DNA from: Chionis minor | Taxonomy: Eukaryota > Chordata > Aves > Charadriiformes > Chionididae | Assembly (NCBI GenBank): GCA_013398295.1 | Contig: VZSF01003944.1 | Span: 484,802-548,801 of the forward strand | Length of the DNA stretch: 64,000 nt | Reading direction: 5' to 3' | Part shown: positions 10,984 through 24,819 of the stretch, in pieces | How positions within the stretch are numbered: position 1 is the stretch's first letter | Layout: each line of letters starts with the position of its first letter | The notes under the pieces: model-generated | Told to the model about the DNA's origin: nothing | What the model saw: only the letters and a program-made list of their open reading frames with translations | Databases searched by the model: none | Program-made: the position numbers and the translations under genes

Positions 10984-11635
10984 TAAAGCAGAACCAATTT
11001 TCTTTTCAGTAATCTTACTTTTCAGCTAAACCTCTTCTAATTTACTGAACTTTCTGAAATTATCAGCATGGTTTTTAGACAGTATCTGCTTCCAGAGTGA
11101 TAAGACCCCTCTTTATAGTTGATGCCAAGGAATGGTGTGCAGAGAGGCTCTTGCTTATACTTATTGCTGTAACACCCAAGGGCAGCCAACTTTGTTATTT
11201 GGCCCGTTGGAGGGTCAGGAATGGAAAAGCACAGAGGGGTGGCACCTGCAGGGAGGAGAGGACAGGACAGGCAACCCAAAACTGACCAACAGGGTGTTCC
11301 ATCCCCTCTGCCTCATCTTCAGCAAAAAGGCTGGGGGATCAAAGAGTCATCCCTCTTTCTTCGGTGACCAGAGTCTGAGGAGGACTCTGTCTGTTTGTCT
11401 GCCTTTGATCCCAATCTGTGTGTTCCTGAATCCACATCTGGAATCCATCTCCCATCTATTCCTGAGTTCAGCCTGGGACTTTTCCAGTGCTTGCCAGTGA
11501 TGTGATCATCATCCCGAGGGCTCAATACGATTTTGTATATATTGTATATGTTTCATCATTTTCTTTTTTTATTTTATTTACATTTTCATTAGTTTAGTTT
11601 CTTTTCTAAACTCATAAGTCTCTTTTCTCTCTCGA
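10984..11635. other. Unique DNA without a recognised gene
   Basis: Overlapping short open frames on both strands (11132-11500 plus is the longest, about 122 codons), none with recognisable motifs. A T-rich stretch at 11555-11600 leads into the CR1 piece. Confidence 0.4.
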
Positions 11636-11975
11636 TGCTTGACAATCCTTTCCATGAAGAAGCTTCTCCTAATATCCAATTTAAACCTCCCCTGACGTAA
11701 CTGGAGGCCATTTCCTCTCATCCTGTCACTTGTTGCTTGAGAGAAGTGGTCAGCGCCCACCTCTCTACAACCTCCTTTCAGGTAGCTGTAGAGAGTGATA
11801 AGGTCTCCCCTTAGCCTCCTTTTCTCCAGGCTAAACAACCCCAGTTCCCTCAGACTTGTGCTCCAGACCTCTCACCAACTTCATTGCCCTTCTCTGGACA
11901 AGCTCCAGCACCTCAATGTCTGTCTTGTAGTGAGGAGTCCAAGACTCAACACAGTATTCAAGGTGGGGCCTCACC
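11636..11975 (-). mobile_element. CR1 LINE internal fragment
   Basis: Minus-strand CR1 sequence from the C-terminal part of the reverse-transcriptase ORF. It encodes the diagnostic [24 protein letters not shown] block (ORF 11831-12034) and, after a frame break, [20 protein letters not shown] (ORF 11578-11838). The usual 3' non-coding tail is missing on the left and the N-terminal two thirds of the ORF is missing on the right, so this is an internal piece truncated at both ends. It is not functional. Confidence 0.9.
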
Positions 11976-14150
11976 AGTCCATGCATTAAACAAAAAGTTC
12001 TGTTATATACTTGTTGTGCATAGGAAGTACCCAAAAGTCTGCCATACCTTGCAATAAAAATATTGTTTCATCATTTAAAAATTTCTGCTCAACCAAGTAA
12101 GACTCTTGCATGGGACTTATAGGTTCTTCTTCCAGCCTCCCTCTCTAAGGGCAATGTTTACAAAGCAGGGGATAAGCACACACTGAATATGAAGAAAATT
12201 AAAAAAACCACAAAATATTTTAATATATATTTAAAACTTAATTAATCTACAATATATTTAAGTTATATGCATGCAAATTTACATAGATGAGAATGGTAAT
12301 GTTTTATAACATACATTTATAATTTATCATGTAAATAGGGTCCTGGAACCACATGAATAATAAATGCATTTCTTGTCTCCTATGTAAACAGAGGCTGTAA
12401 TTTTCCAACAGTCATGTGCTACCTAAAATAATAATTTAGAGTCAGAGTACCCAGCTGTCTACAGAGTTTTCTGTTTTGGTATTCCAAATGCCTCCTTGAT
12501 GGTAAATATTTAATATTTGAGGTAAGTAATCAAGAAACTGTTTTCTTAAGGGGTTGAACAGGGATCCAGTCCACCTGAAGCTGAAATGTTTGTTGTTGGT
12601 GGACAGAATTACCTGCTGGAGACCGCCAAGGCCACCCACCTGCTGCCAGCACCAGCTCCAGCTCTGGCTCCAGTGGGAGAAGGGGGATCTTGCCACAGAG
12701 GAACGGGCTTCACTGGGGAGGCTGGATCACCCTGCTGGTTGCTTGCTTGCTATGTAGATCATATGTTTGCATATGTGATGCTTTAACCACCTCAGAAGGG
12801 AACATGATGCAGAGGCAGAACACTAACAATTATGATGTTCGATGGTTGCTTACTATATACATATATAATACAGAACTTTATGATTTTGAGTGTGTGATTT
12901 CTTTAAAATGAATGTGTGATTAGTACTGAAGGATGAATATCAATTTAATAAATAGAAAAAGGTTTCTCTTTCCATGGAGATTTTGCAGAACAGTCTATTT
13001 TAAGCTTACCAATGCACAACATATAATGCTGTTATCTGAAAACCATGTTGCTTTAGTTATCATCTTTCATTTCCACATGCACAAATTCTAAGTAATAGCA
13101 TGTGTCCTTTTTTTAATCAATTTTTCAAAGAGCTGAAATGTGGATAAGGTTATTCAAAGCCTGTACACTGGAAAAAGGAGAGCTTGAAGAAGTACAGCAA
13201 AAATTAGTTGTAATATTTAATTAGTAGTCAAAATTTTTGCCTTTGTTCTAGGGAGAAAAAACCCATACTTATTTTGGACAAAAGTTATTGATAACTAGAA
13301 TCGCGATGTTCTGAAGGTTTGGGGAAAATAGTTCGTATCTCTAAAGCACAGATGTATAATGGATGAGTTAGGCTCTCTCCAAAAGGTCATAGTGAGTCCA
13401 GAAATATTTAAATCTATACATGCAATGTAGCCTTCTTATGTTTTCTGCTTATTTCCTACCTTTTGAGTAATACTACCGTAGATTTACATAAGGATGTTTA
13501 AAACATTTTTCAGAGAGAGAAAATAAGAGTTCCGTATTTTGTCTGCTTACTGAAGGAGAAACAGTCTGATTTTTGTTCTCCTCTGCAGTAAACTAGATGC
13601 CACAGAACACACTGCCACAGACTCTGACAGTGTATTTCTTTGCTTTTTCCTAACTCATACTAGCTTCCGGCTCTGCATGCACATAGGTGCATACACATAT
13701 ATATGGACTTATTTTATCTTAAACTTAACAGATGCCTTTTAGTTCCCAAGAAAAAATTCTCCCCTAACTACAAATAAACATAAAAAAATAGATTAGGGTT
13801 GCCTGATATAGTTGACGATCAAAGCTGAATTTTTTTGCCTGTGATCATAAGAGCCATAAGAAACCAAGCAGAAGAAACCTGTGAAAGAGATTAACCTTGT
13901 ACTTGGGCACCTATTTCTTTTGTTTATTATACAACATAGCTGAGTAATGTGCAGTGAATTCTCTGCCTATTACATTATCTGTGACAGTTAATGCTTTCTC
14001 TAGAAATATGAACAGAGGTAGCCTGAATTTTTTTTCCACCAAGGTTTTGTCAAAATATACCAGTTTGTTGATACCCAAGTACTTCAAATGTCAAGCATTC
14101 TGGATTTAAAGCAAATATTACTAAGTCTGACTGAACCCTGAGATGGGTCT
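11976..14150. other. Unique DNA with an AT-rich core
   Basis: Contains a very AT-rich stretch (about 12190-12330, TAATATATATTTAA-like). A short GC-richer patch at 12590-12740 carries overlapping short frames with no family match. Nothing else was identified. Confidence 0.4.
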
Positions 14151-15660
14151 TGTTCAATTACTGCGGAGTAAGGGGTCTAATGCTTCCTGACTCCAAATTT
14201 CAGGGCCAGTGCAACAAGAGCCCTCCCACCCTGGTAGCTCCAGGTAATTAGAGCTAGCACACTCCCTTAAGTTAATCTTACAGGGGAAAGCCTCCATACG
14301 CAGGGAGCACAGCTGGCTGCTCCAGCCTGGAGTCTGGGTAGGAGACCAAGAGCACATAGCATGGGCAGTTAGAACACCTTATGCCTGCCCAGGACTTGGT
14401 TCATGGTTTCATAGCAGGAAGCTTGGAAACACTCAGAACCTGCCTCCAGGAGAGCTGCTTAATCCTTCCTACTGGAAAGAGAATCACCAGCCAGATCAAG
14501 ACTTCTCAGCTCAGCAGTGGGACCCTCACCTGGACTCAAGCCACCAGGCTAGCAAATTTTTTGCCAGGATCTGCTGGCATATTTTATCCAGTGGTTACCA
14601 TATGCATTGTAATGCCAAGTGCTAGCCTGAGAAAGAATCAGCAGGACACAGCCCAGCTTGTTCCCTGTCTTTCTGGCCCAGTCCTTCCAGTGTCACAGCT
14701 TCAGCCATGGTGATAAGATGGCACTGTGGATCCTGCAGGAACGTAGGTGGCTTGGGAAATAAGACCCAGGTGCCTACTGAGGGGGGGGATGAGGGGGAGG
14801 CTTCTTACCTACCTAAGAAGCAGGTATAGTTTATTCTTGCACCTCAAGACACTGTCAGCGGAAATTACTGGACATTCCAATCCCATAGTTGACACTGGTT
14901 ACACCACTGTGTAGGTGACCTCTCTTCATCTCGTGCCTCCATCTGAGCAGATTCAAACACCAGGTGCCAGAAAGCACCCTCTTCACTATTACTCTAGAGG
15001 ATTTAGAGAAAGGAGATTCTTATCCCTTTCTGTAAAAAAAACTTCCACTTTTTATGTAGTAACTAAATATTGATTCCTCCAGAGAAAGAGGCTGAGTGAC
15101 CCTCTAGTGCTGTGATCCTGGTGCTTGCTGAGGAAGGAGGAGAGTTGCATCATTCTAATACCAGAAACCACTCACTCCAAAATTTTCTATGGACCAGGCA
15201 GAATGGGGAATCCATCCCCATTCCTACGATAGTGCTGAGTAGTCACATTCTTTTTCATACCCAAGGCCTGACTCTGTGAGTATACTATACAGAATCAGGG
15301 ACAAAAAAGGGAATAGCTTCAGCAAGGTGGACTGACCTACCACCCTACCACAGGGAAGACCCATCACGCTGTTGCAGAGTCAGTGCCCGAGAGATGGGCA
15401 ATGTAGCCACAAACAGCGAGAGAGGGGAAGCCATCCATGCCCTCTGTGGCTGCTCTCTGATCTTGGCTACTGCATGATGCCTTGGGAAATGCAGGAGCAG
15501 GGAGCAGAATGGAAAATGTTCATGCCTTCCCCATGTTTCATGGATAACTGAGGCAGCAAGTGCTTCAAACACATTAAGCCAACAGGCAAGGTGGGTAAAA
15601 TAATGGCTATTCTGTCATCCGCAAGAGAAAAAGACAGCTGCTGAAAACAGTGGTGCATAT
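14151..15660. other. Relatively GC-rich unique DNA, no gene recognised
   Basis: Noticeably less AT-rich than its surroundings. The longest open frame is 14381-14713 plus (about 110 codons) and shows no motif I know. A short G run lies at 14780-14788. It could be an old decayed repeat or transcribed non-coding DNA, but the sequence does not decide. Confidence 0.35.
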
Positions 15661-18600
15661 GGGTCCAACTAGGAATAAGAAAACTTAAATGTAAGAAAAT
15701 TAGATGCTTTCAGGCTGTGGCAGCGATGGAGCATCTTTGATGCTCTGAGTTCTGGGTACAGACAATTAAAATGGCAGCTGAGCTCCCAGGTTCAACATAA
15801 ATTCCTTTGTCTGTCTAGCTATACAGCACTAACGGTGTAACGCATCACCAAAAAGACTATAAAAGCCTTAGGTTTAAAAAAGCAGCATTGTTTTTAAAAA
15901 TTCAGTTTCAAGTATGATTTTGGGTTTGTACACAAACAAAAATACATTTTTAACACATTTCTTGTCATATGCTTATTTGTATGGCACCAAAGGGAGCAGA
16001 AGACTAAGTGGATATTAAGTTCCTCCATAAATACAACTTGTCAGAAGAAGAACTAATGTAGAATTAGTTTTTGATGAAAAGACATGTACGGTTAATTTTC
16101 CATGCCTCCTTGAATAAAATAATAAAATCCAACTCACGCACTTAACTGAGATACTCTCTGGACTTATGAAAAGGCTCTGAGAGTTTCTCTATAAACATGT
16201 TATTGGAGGAAAACATAGGAGCTCCAGTTTTCATAAGTGCCCTGCTAAACTGATAATACACAGCAGATATTAGCTTCTAAAAGGCAAGTAAGCATGGATA
16301 TTTGTAAATCAGGTGTTACTGATAGAACCGCCTATGGTTCCATTTATAAAATGCAAACATGCAAGGGAGGAGTCTTCAAAGCATTGGAAAGTAATATAAG
16401 GTATTCCTTTGTCCTTTTTTAGAGTTAAGAACTATTCCTACCTTTTCTTGAGTAACTATTGTTTATTAGGGGGGAAAAAAAACCCCACAAAACAAACTTA
16501 CTGATTCAAAAGCAAAACAATTTATCAAAACCTTCTCAAAGCCTCTCTCATAACAGTCAAATGGTCTGTGAGGAAAAAAATTCAAATAACCCCCATATTA
16601 TTTCACTATACCATGACCCTCTTCCAGTCTTCCAATGCTAGTCATGAACCTCAATTAATTTTAATTGCTGACATTTTGAAGGATAGTTTCACACTCTGTA
16701 TCCCCAATTTCCTCATCACATTATTATTTCTTCCAATCATTCTTTAATTTTCAGGTGCCCTCAGGACTACTTAATAATTAAAGATTTAACAGATACAAAC
16801 ATTAAGTGCTCTTTTACAACCAGACAAAACCAATTTAAAAGTTTGAAACTTTATTTTATATGTAACTTTCCTGCTTCTTCACAACACCTTGGATGGAAGA
16901 TTGCAAGGGGGAGGTCTGTCACTGCTGTCTGGTAACCTAGGAGTCCAGAAACCTTCCCCAAGTCAACTTCCCCAAATGTGAGCAATTTCAGTCAGCTAGT
17001 GGAAATATCAAGAGGCAGGGGAAGAAATTAATTTCTCCTACTTCAGCCAAAATCATCATGGTCATATATTCATGCTGTTACTCAGAATAACAGGATGAAG
17101 GAGGGATGCCTGGGATGCAAGGACAGGCAAGTCAGGTGAGCATCAAGGCAGAATTGGGACAATGGTCTTAACTCACCCGAAGATACTCATCAGAAGTTAT
17201 TCTCTATTCCTGTCCTTCTCACCCTCCAAAAAACTAGAGGAAGTGATTTTTCATTATCATCTGTCTGTAGTCTTTCTTGCCTCACAAAACTAAGTCTGTG
17301 AATGTGCAGCCTATCCATACGAGGAAAAAATGTGGTCAAAGCTGAAATAATACAATATGAACATGCAGCTTCAATGCCTCACTGCAACTTCGATTCAGAC
17401 TTCTCCAATTTCCATTCTCCCCTACGTGCCTGGGTTTCCAGGCAGACTGCTTCTTCTGTGATGTAGTGTCTCCCAGAAGAGTTCCTGGTCTGCAGGAGAG
17501 ATGTAGTTTAACTGGGAGTGTAAATATGTAGGGGAGAAAGGGTACACGAGGAAGTAAAATTACATCTGACAAGATCCCAGAGCAGCGCAACCAACAGAAA
17601 TACTTCATCTTTTCACCTAAATTATTTCAGCTTCAGGACATATTTTTTTTTAACAATAACAAATTTCTGAACTATGCAGATGCTTTTCATGGTATGTATC
17701 CTTTCATTTAATAATTTGTTTTCCTTTACAAAACAACAATTTAATGGAAAATGTTCCAGCACCCTTAGCTTGAGCCTCTGTGATGAGGCTACAGGTGCCT
17801 TTGTGTGACTGAATGCTGTTTGGATACAGTGTAGAAATCAGGACCACAAAAGGAAATTTTTTTAAATTTTTTTTTTTCTCTGAAAGTGTCTGTGCAAACT
17901 ATATGTCTTATTACAGCCATCTGCTCCTCGCATGTATTCAGTAGTAGTATCTGTTTGCTTTAGAGGCTGAAATACATGGCTATTACCTTTACTACTTCTT
18001 GTTAGCACTAGAAAGTCCACTTTGTTACAGGGGAGTGATATGGGTTTTAATCCATCTTGCACACCACAAACAGAATTTCTAAGGCCTGGGTAAGTGCATT
18101 ATTGCTACTAAACTGGGAATATGAAAGGATGCGTCTTGACTTTCATCTTCTCAAGCTATGTGTGTAAGGCTGACGGGTAGAAGAAAAAAATCTTTGTTTT
18201 ATTTAGGAATTGAGCAGATGAGGTTTCTCATTACTGAAAATTATCACAAAGTTCCCATGAGACCATTTTTGCAGTCGTTTTTTTAGAGTTGAATTTCAAA
18301 AGGTAAATGACACACAGGGACTGAGTAGTATTGTTACTAATGGAAGATGTTTTGAATTTGAAATTGAGACACAGGGGCTCAGAGGTTGAGGAGAAGTTTG
18401 TGGGATGTTTATTTTTTCTATTGAAAAAGTACCAGAAGTTTTTAGATAGCCTTGCTTTAAGTTTTGTTCAGGAACAGAAAGGCATATATGTGACGAGAGT
18501 TGTGTTGACCACCAGGTGGGCCAGAAACTTGACAGAAATAAATGGATATTTGTTACTTTCACCACATGTATATTTGTATATTTATATCAAAATTAATGCA

Positions 18601-20845
18601 GAAAATTACATGCTTACTTGGGCGGGAATAAAAAGGCAAACCTAACATTCCTCATTACTGCATTTTAAACAAACATCAACTTATAATGTGTCGGCACATT
18701 TACACTTCCATCTTCCATCTGGCAGAGCAAGTTGATCAATAGGCAATAAAGGTGTCATCACTGAGAAAAATCTAAAGAATCATTTTTCAAACAAGACCCT
18801 TTATCATTCATACAAAAAATTCACATATTCATGTGAAGCTTGTGTCCCGTAAGACATATAGTCTTGCTGGTGAATTTTGCTTTGGACAGTTTGTTTCGCC
18901 TCAATTTACATTCTTATTATTTCCACATTAAAGATATCATTTGGATTACAGTGCCTTTACAAATACCTCACCAAAATTATTTTGGTCCGAACAGCCTAAC
19001 TTCTCAAGCATCTATCTAAGGTTTCCCTTGTCATCTCAATATATTTCAATCCAAAGGATTTTTGGACATGTTATGCAATTAAAATTCAAGTGCTTTCCTG
19101 CATCAAAGACAAATCATTTCTATTTACATTTCTTTTATTTCTGCTAACAAACTTGTCAATCAGCTGGGATGTTCAGGAGCCCAAGTTCTTTCTAGGTACG
19201 CTCTTCCAAACATAAGCTTTGATACGGTCAAAGGTGTACAATAAGATCCACATTAGATTGCCACATGGGACAACAGTCATGTGAATTGTAATGAGCCGTT
19301 TTCTTTCCCTTTTTTTTTCTTTCCATAAAAGGCATTTAGAAACATCTTAAAGCCCTTGTTGTAGCCCTTTATCTGCATATAGGACTGTTGCTAACAAGGA
19401 TGGTAACTCCATGTTCAGATTCAGGCTGGAGGTATGTGTCAGCACGCGGTGCCTTCAGCTCGCCACCACCTGGCATGGTCCTGAAGGAGGAAACACCAAC
19501 GTTTTGTGGGAACTACCAACTGTGATCACGCAGGATTTCCTGACTCTGTAAAAGAAAATGTATAGAGAGGCTGCAAGCCTAGCATACGTATTCCATCAAC
19601 AACCATATATAAACCTAAAGCACGAATTTGATGTGCATAGGTTGTAAAGAACCCTGCTTCTTTAGGTGGTTTTTAGTAGTGTTTGTATTTTACACTGAAT
19701 TCAAGGAGACAGTATTTTATTTCTCCAAGAAAACTAGAATACAGGTGATTCCAGTCTCAGAGGCCTGGGGTTTAGCACAGGATAAGAGCTGCTGCTCATA
19801 TCTTCTGTTCCCCTTATGAATTCCCCCAGCCTGTAGCAGCAGGACCTAGAGCACAAATTCTACCATTTTGAGGCAGAACTACTTTGCCATGGGTAAAGGC
19901 AACCCAGAAGCCTCAGAGTTTTGTTAGACTCATCATGACACTCTCAAGGACCACAAATGTATTCAGGCTTTGTCTGTAAGAGAGCCGATAAAACAACAGT
20001 TATGTTAAAATTTGACATAATAGTGACAGAAGACTAACAATGTAATAATTGTTCTGAAATAACATATATTGTTTCATGGTAATTCTGGTAACTAAGTAGC
20101 AACTCTGTGGGAAACAGCAGTATTAACACGGTAATCTACATTAGTGCTACCCCCTTCTTTCTTTAATAAGCACACAATTAAGTCCTGACATACCATAATA
20201 ACATTTCCCCATAAAATCAATAATAAATTCTGCTTTATTAGAAGACAAAATTAAAAAAATTAGAGTGATAATTATAGCATGCACATTTCCTTTTAAGCAC
20301 ATTTTCTCTTCTTGGATCAATGACTCACAAAGGGGATAGCAGCAAAACTAGACTGTTAATGACTAAATTGGTTTTGCTAATATAGAGATTTCCAAGGTCT
20401 TCCAGCAGAATTTCCAAAGAAAATCTGTTTCTTCTTGAAGTCTATCCGCTAGAGGCATCACCTACAACCCCAGGCCCAGTCATACATTTTCCCCCTCATC
20501 CAAGCAGATTGAGTGTTGTTACCGTCTGGTCAAGCTCATGAACATGCCGTTAGCCTCCACTAACTTGCTGTGTTTCACGATATCTCTATCATGTTATTTT
20601 CTTTTCTCACCAACATTAATCAGTGGTGGGAAGAGACCAGGACTAAAACAATTAAATTTTTCTGTCTGCTGCTAATAAATCTGAACATTTAATGACCCAT
20701 TTATGAGGTCTCTGCCATAAGAGACCAGCAAGTCTCCTGCACTCTGGCTGGCAGAGGGAATAAACGAATTGTTGTGCAAGGTCCCATTTAATATACACAA
20801 TTCAATTGTCAAAATCTAGAAGTAATCATATCAATAAAGTTAGTT
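15661..20845. other. Unique AT-rich DNA without a recognised gene
   Basis: Only short open frames (18331-18645 plus is about 104 codons, in AT-rich sequence). No transposon, RNA gene or splice-bounded exon was recognised. The patch around 18640-18800 looks like unusually non-repetitive AT-rich DNA of the conserved non-coding kind, but conservation cannot be judged from one sequence. Confidence 0.4.
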
Positions 20846-22476
20846 ATGAAAAGATGCAAGTTCGTACCAGTGAACTTTTTTCTTTGGGATGCCAGCACTA
20901 GGTTTCACTCCAGCTGCACAAGCTATAATTTCTGGTCTAAAACAGCTTGCTGGCCAAACCCAAAATTACAGAGCTGGTTCGAAGGTTCAGAAGTGAGAGA
21001 CAGGAGGAGGCTGAAACAATCTAAAAATGTCAACCACAAATAAGCTTTGATTTTAACCATCAATTATCAGTAAAAAGACAGGTAGGTACTAATTCCTACA
21101 CTAAATTAACATTCCCATTTGTAAATGTGATGATCTGCATATTTTCCTTAATTTCCACTCAAACTTAGCTGTAAAACAGTGCTGACCATGCATTAAGAGG
21201 TGTTCTTCAATACACTTATTTCAAACCTCTAATTTTTCTGTACCATATATGTTCAGGTGTTTTTTTATTGTTTTGTTTAATGGCTGAATTACTCTTACAT
21301 GAAGCCAAAGACAGGTGCCTTTTTGAAACACAAACTTGAAAAGGGTTCTCAATCAAAAGAAAAAAAATTGAAAACTGATTTTTCTCATAGCCATTTCTGA
21401 TTAGTTTGAAATCTTTTTACTCTTTTTCCAAGAAATCGTCTTTCCTTTCCAATGGAGTCACTATCAGGAATCTGCCATGAAAGCCTGAATATTTAGATCT
21501 GCAGTGAGCATTTTCATTTAAGTCTGCTAGTGCAGTACAAGAATGCGGGGCAACAAAACCCAAATGTTTTCCGTGTAGTACGTGGCAGAGTCATACACAC
21601 AGTAGTAACACTGCAAATTTATTTCAGATGAGTAATCAGCAAGTGTTAAAAACTCCCCCTCCCCTCAACGTGGTCACAGAACTCATTATCTCTCAGGCCA
21701 TCCACTACAATGCCGGCTGAGCTCAGAGAGATGTAGTGGCTGTATGTATGCACGGTGGAAGGTTTAAAATGGATGAGATTTTCAGGAACATAAAGTTCTT
21801 GGAAAAATAAGACATGATCTTAGCAATCATGGGGAAACATAGACGGAACCTTGTAATAGCTTGCTAATTGCCCTGAGTAAAGTAATTTGTTTTATCTGTC
21901 TGACGCTTGGTCTCCTGCAAAGTGCAAAAAAACTATTATGGGATTTTACTGAAACTAATTACTACGATTTTATCATGAAGGCTGCTGAAGCATAATCTTC
22001 TCCTTTTCTTTCTGTGCTTCTCTCATGCACTATGCCTCCCCCTCCTTCATACTGAATTTAAAATCTTGTGGAAAGTCAAGAAGTACTTTAATCATCCAGT
22101 ATTGTAATAGATCCTGCTGATATTCAGCCTCGAACTATAATAATATGGAGCGATAGCACAGTACAGCAATGTAAACTCTAGTAAGCTGCACACATCACTG
22201 CTTATTTGTTCATAGGGAACCTGCACCCCACAAAGTATGAGATGTGCTATAAGAGTGTCGCCTGCCTCCCTGCAATAACTGAGCGATACAGGCTCCTGAA
22301 TGACAAGCTGAGCGGAGGATAATTTGTTTTCCTTTTTACCCAACCAACTTACACAGGCAGGAGCTCCTAAGAATTTGTTTTAAACACTGATGGCTTGACG
22401 AATAAATAGTGACAGTATACCCTGGTATTATTGCCATATCTAGTTTATAATCATAATTTGTTGGAAGTCCTGAAAT

Positions 22477-22520
22477 ATCTCATTTTGATCATTAGCATGA
22501 AATCTTGCTAATGTTGAGAT
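22477..22520. repeat. Imperfect inverted repeat with TAAT cores
   Basis: Inner arms CATTAGCA (22490-22497) and TGCTAATG (22506-22513) are exact reverse complements around an eight-base loop. Outer arms ATCTCA (22477-22482) and TGAGAT (22515-22520) also pair. ATTA/TAAT cores in both arms could serve as paired homeodomain sites, which is an inference. Confidence 0.7.
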
Positions 22521-24542
22521 ACCTCATTAGAATGGTTGGCAACTTGTCTTCGATTGAAATTATTATTCTTTTGAAATGAATGACACTGCCTGAATATGTT
22601 CTGTCAAATCTTGATAGTTAATTAAATTGATTTTATCAGAAGAGTCAACCACACAAAATGCAACCCATTAAAGAATGAATTTGACATGAAAATAAATTGA
22701 TCATCAGGTTCTCATAGATATGAAGATGAAGTACAGACGCTATCAGCATTTCTCACCCAATATAACTAGTGATGGTTCAACAAGTGCTGATGGTACTAAG
22801 GGATTATGCTGCACTTTTAAAAAAGTATCTGCCTAGAAGGTTAATTTTTCTGTACAGCTAAGTAAATGAAGATTGATAGTTACAAGGCATAACAGCAAGA
22901 GGATCTTGAAGCAGGAGGCAAGGTGAAGGTTTTCTTTTCCCAGAAGAAGTAGGAAGAAAGTAATTATTTTCGTCATGGAATTGCTGAAAGTGTAAAGTCA
23001 GAGCTGCTCCTAAAAGAAAGAGTCATACAGATGTTCTATCTACCCCAATGAATGTGCCTTCAGATATCCTATGGAAATGTCACAAAGCCAATGATAATCA
23101 CTTTTTACATCATAGTTGTGCTATGTATTACATTTGCTTTTCACATTTCTTATGGGTTTCATACCCAGTATGTTGGGGTTTTTCAGTTCTTGTGTTCTCC
23201 ATTGGCATCAGATCTAACCTTGTGATGTTCTTGCTGTCTGAGTTCCAAGGCAATGTCATTAAAGAAGATCTGAATCAAACCTTCAGTGTGTTAAGCATTC
23301 AAGCCTTTATTTTTGTGACATTTCTAAGTCTGCTTATTGTAGGTGGGTGGATACTTGACAGAGCTGGCCAATGAAGCAAAAATATCCTATGAATAATCAT
23401 TCCCACGTATGAACAAATGCACTTTCAGTACGGTACCAGTTATCTAGTTCCCTGCCCAGCAGCACACACACCGTAGAAAAAAACAGACAGACTGAATGAG
23501 ATCCCAAATACACTTGGGTCAATGGCCAAATCCAGCACCTTCAAAGAAGGAGCCTAAAGTCCATATTGTATTTAAAAGTCTCAAGATATAGCCCATTGGT
23601 ATTCACTTGGGAGAACATTTGCAAAAGGGTTTCAAACTAGATTTTTAAAGGTAAACTTTCAGATGCACAGATCAAGGTGAATTAAATCCCACAGAAGACT
23701 TTTTCAAACTGCTTGTTGCAAAAGGCAACAGGAAACTATCTGCATATTTACGCATCTCAATGTCTTCTTAAAATCTACCTTTGAGTAACTTAACTACAGC
23801 TCCTCTCATCCAAGTCACTGGGATTCGAAGACTAAGTACCTCTGAGTGTCCTGATTCTATATCCTATAGACTTAATGAGAGAGAGACTCCTAAATAAATT
23901 GTGTGGGTTTTTATTATTTTAAGGGCGGTATGTAAAATTAAACAAACCAAGCAACTTTATCACTTTTCTTTGGCCACAGGAAAAAAAACCCAAAAAAGTT
24001 ACCATAATGATGAAGAAGAAACCTTGTGCTGTATTCCCTAATTTTCATAACTGCCGTGAACACTTTACATAAGTACTGACTGCTGCTTGTTCTCTGTCAG
24101 GAGCTAGCTGAATATGTAGTGACAGACTGGAGCCAGGTTCTCACCTGATACGTGCCCAGAGCTAACACAGCTCCAAATGATGAGTAGCCCATATCTTGCC
24201 ACCACGCTGTGCCCTGAAAGAGGGGTACTGCACTGAGCATGCAGGCACAGGTTGGCTCAAGCCTGTGGGACTCCAGCAATGAGATACAAAGGCATGGAGA
24301 TACTGAGTGGATGTCAGATACTTAGCTCATTAAGTAAACAGTGCCCTTCCCAATCCTTTTGAGCCCCTAGCCTTGGCTAAACTAACCAAGCTTAACAAGC
24401 TACCCACTTCCCGGGTAGAAGTGACTCCAAATATACCTTTCTGCCAAGCATCTTAATTTTTCAAGAATGCTCCAGTGTGTGTTCAATCTCACCTTAGTCC
24501 CACACTGGGCATGAAAGAGAGCAGGAAAAGAGCTTCCCAATG

Positions 24543-24570
24543 AAAAAAAAAAAAAAAAGAGAGAGAGAGA
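24543..24570. repeat. Poly(A) run followed by (GA)6
   Basis: Sixteen A residues (24543-24558) followed directly by six GA units. Simple-sequence DNA; no gene or transposon end is attached to it. Confidence 0.95.
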
Positions 24571-24819
24571 AAACAGGCTTAATTCACAGGACAAGCAAAG
24601 ATCAATTAAAATAAATGGCTAAAGAAAGAACAATAGCCTCTTCCTTTTCTTAAGCAGGCCCTTTCTATCAGCACCAGTAATGGAGAGGAATGAACCTAAA
24701 TAACTGCATAAACAACAACCACAAAGCAAAGCTAAGCTTTTAACTGCACGGAAACCAAGGAGCATTTCATAAAGTATAGTACAGGACAATTACATGGTGT
24801 TTGAATGAACAAGATAGTC

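Larger units (their letters stand above)
20846..24819. other. Unique AT-rich DNA with a homeobox-motif-rich patch
   Basis: No gene recognised. The stretch 22380-22770 has many TAAT/ATTA cores and a hairpin-capable repeat, listed separately. A run of 16 A followed by (GA)6 occurs at 24543-24570. Confidence 0.4.
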
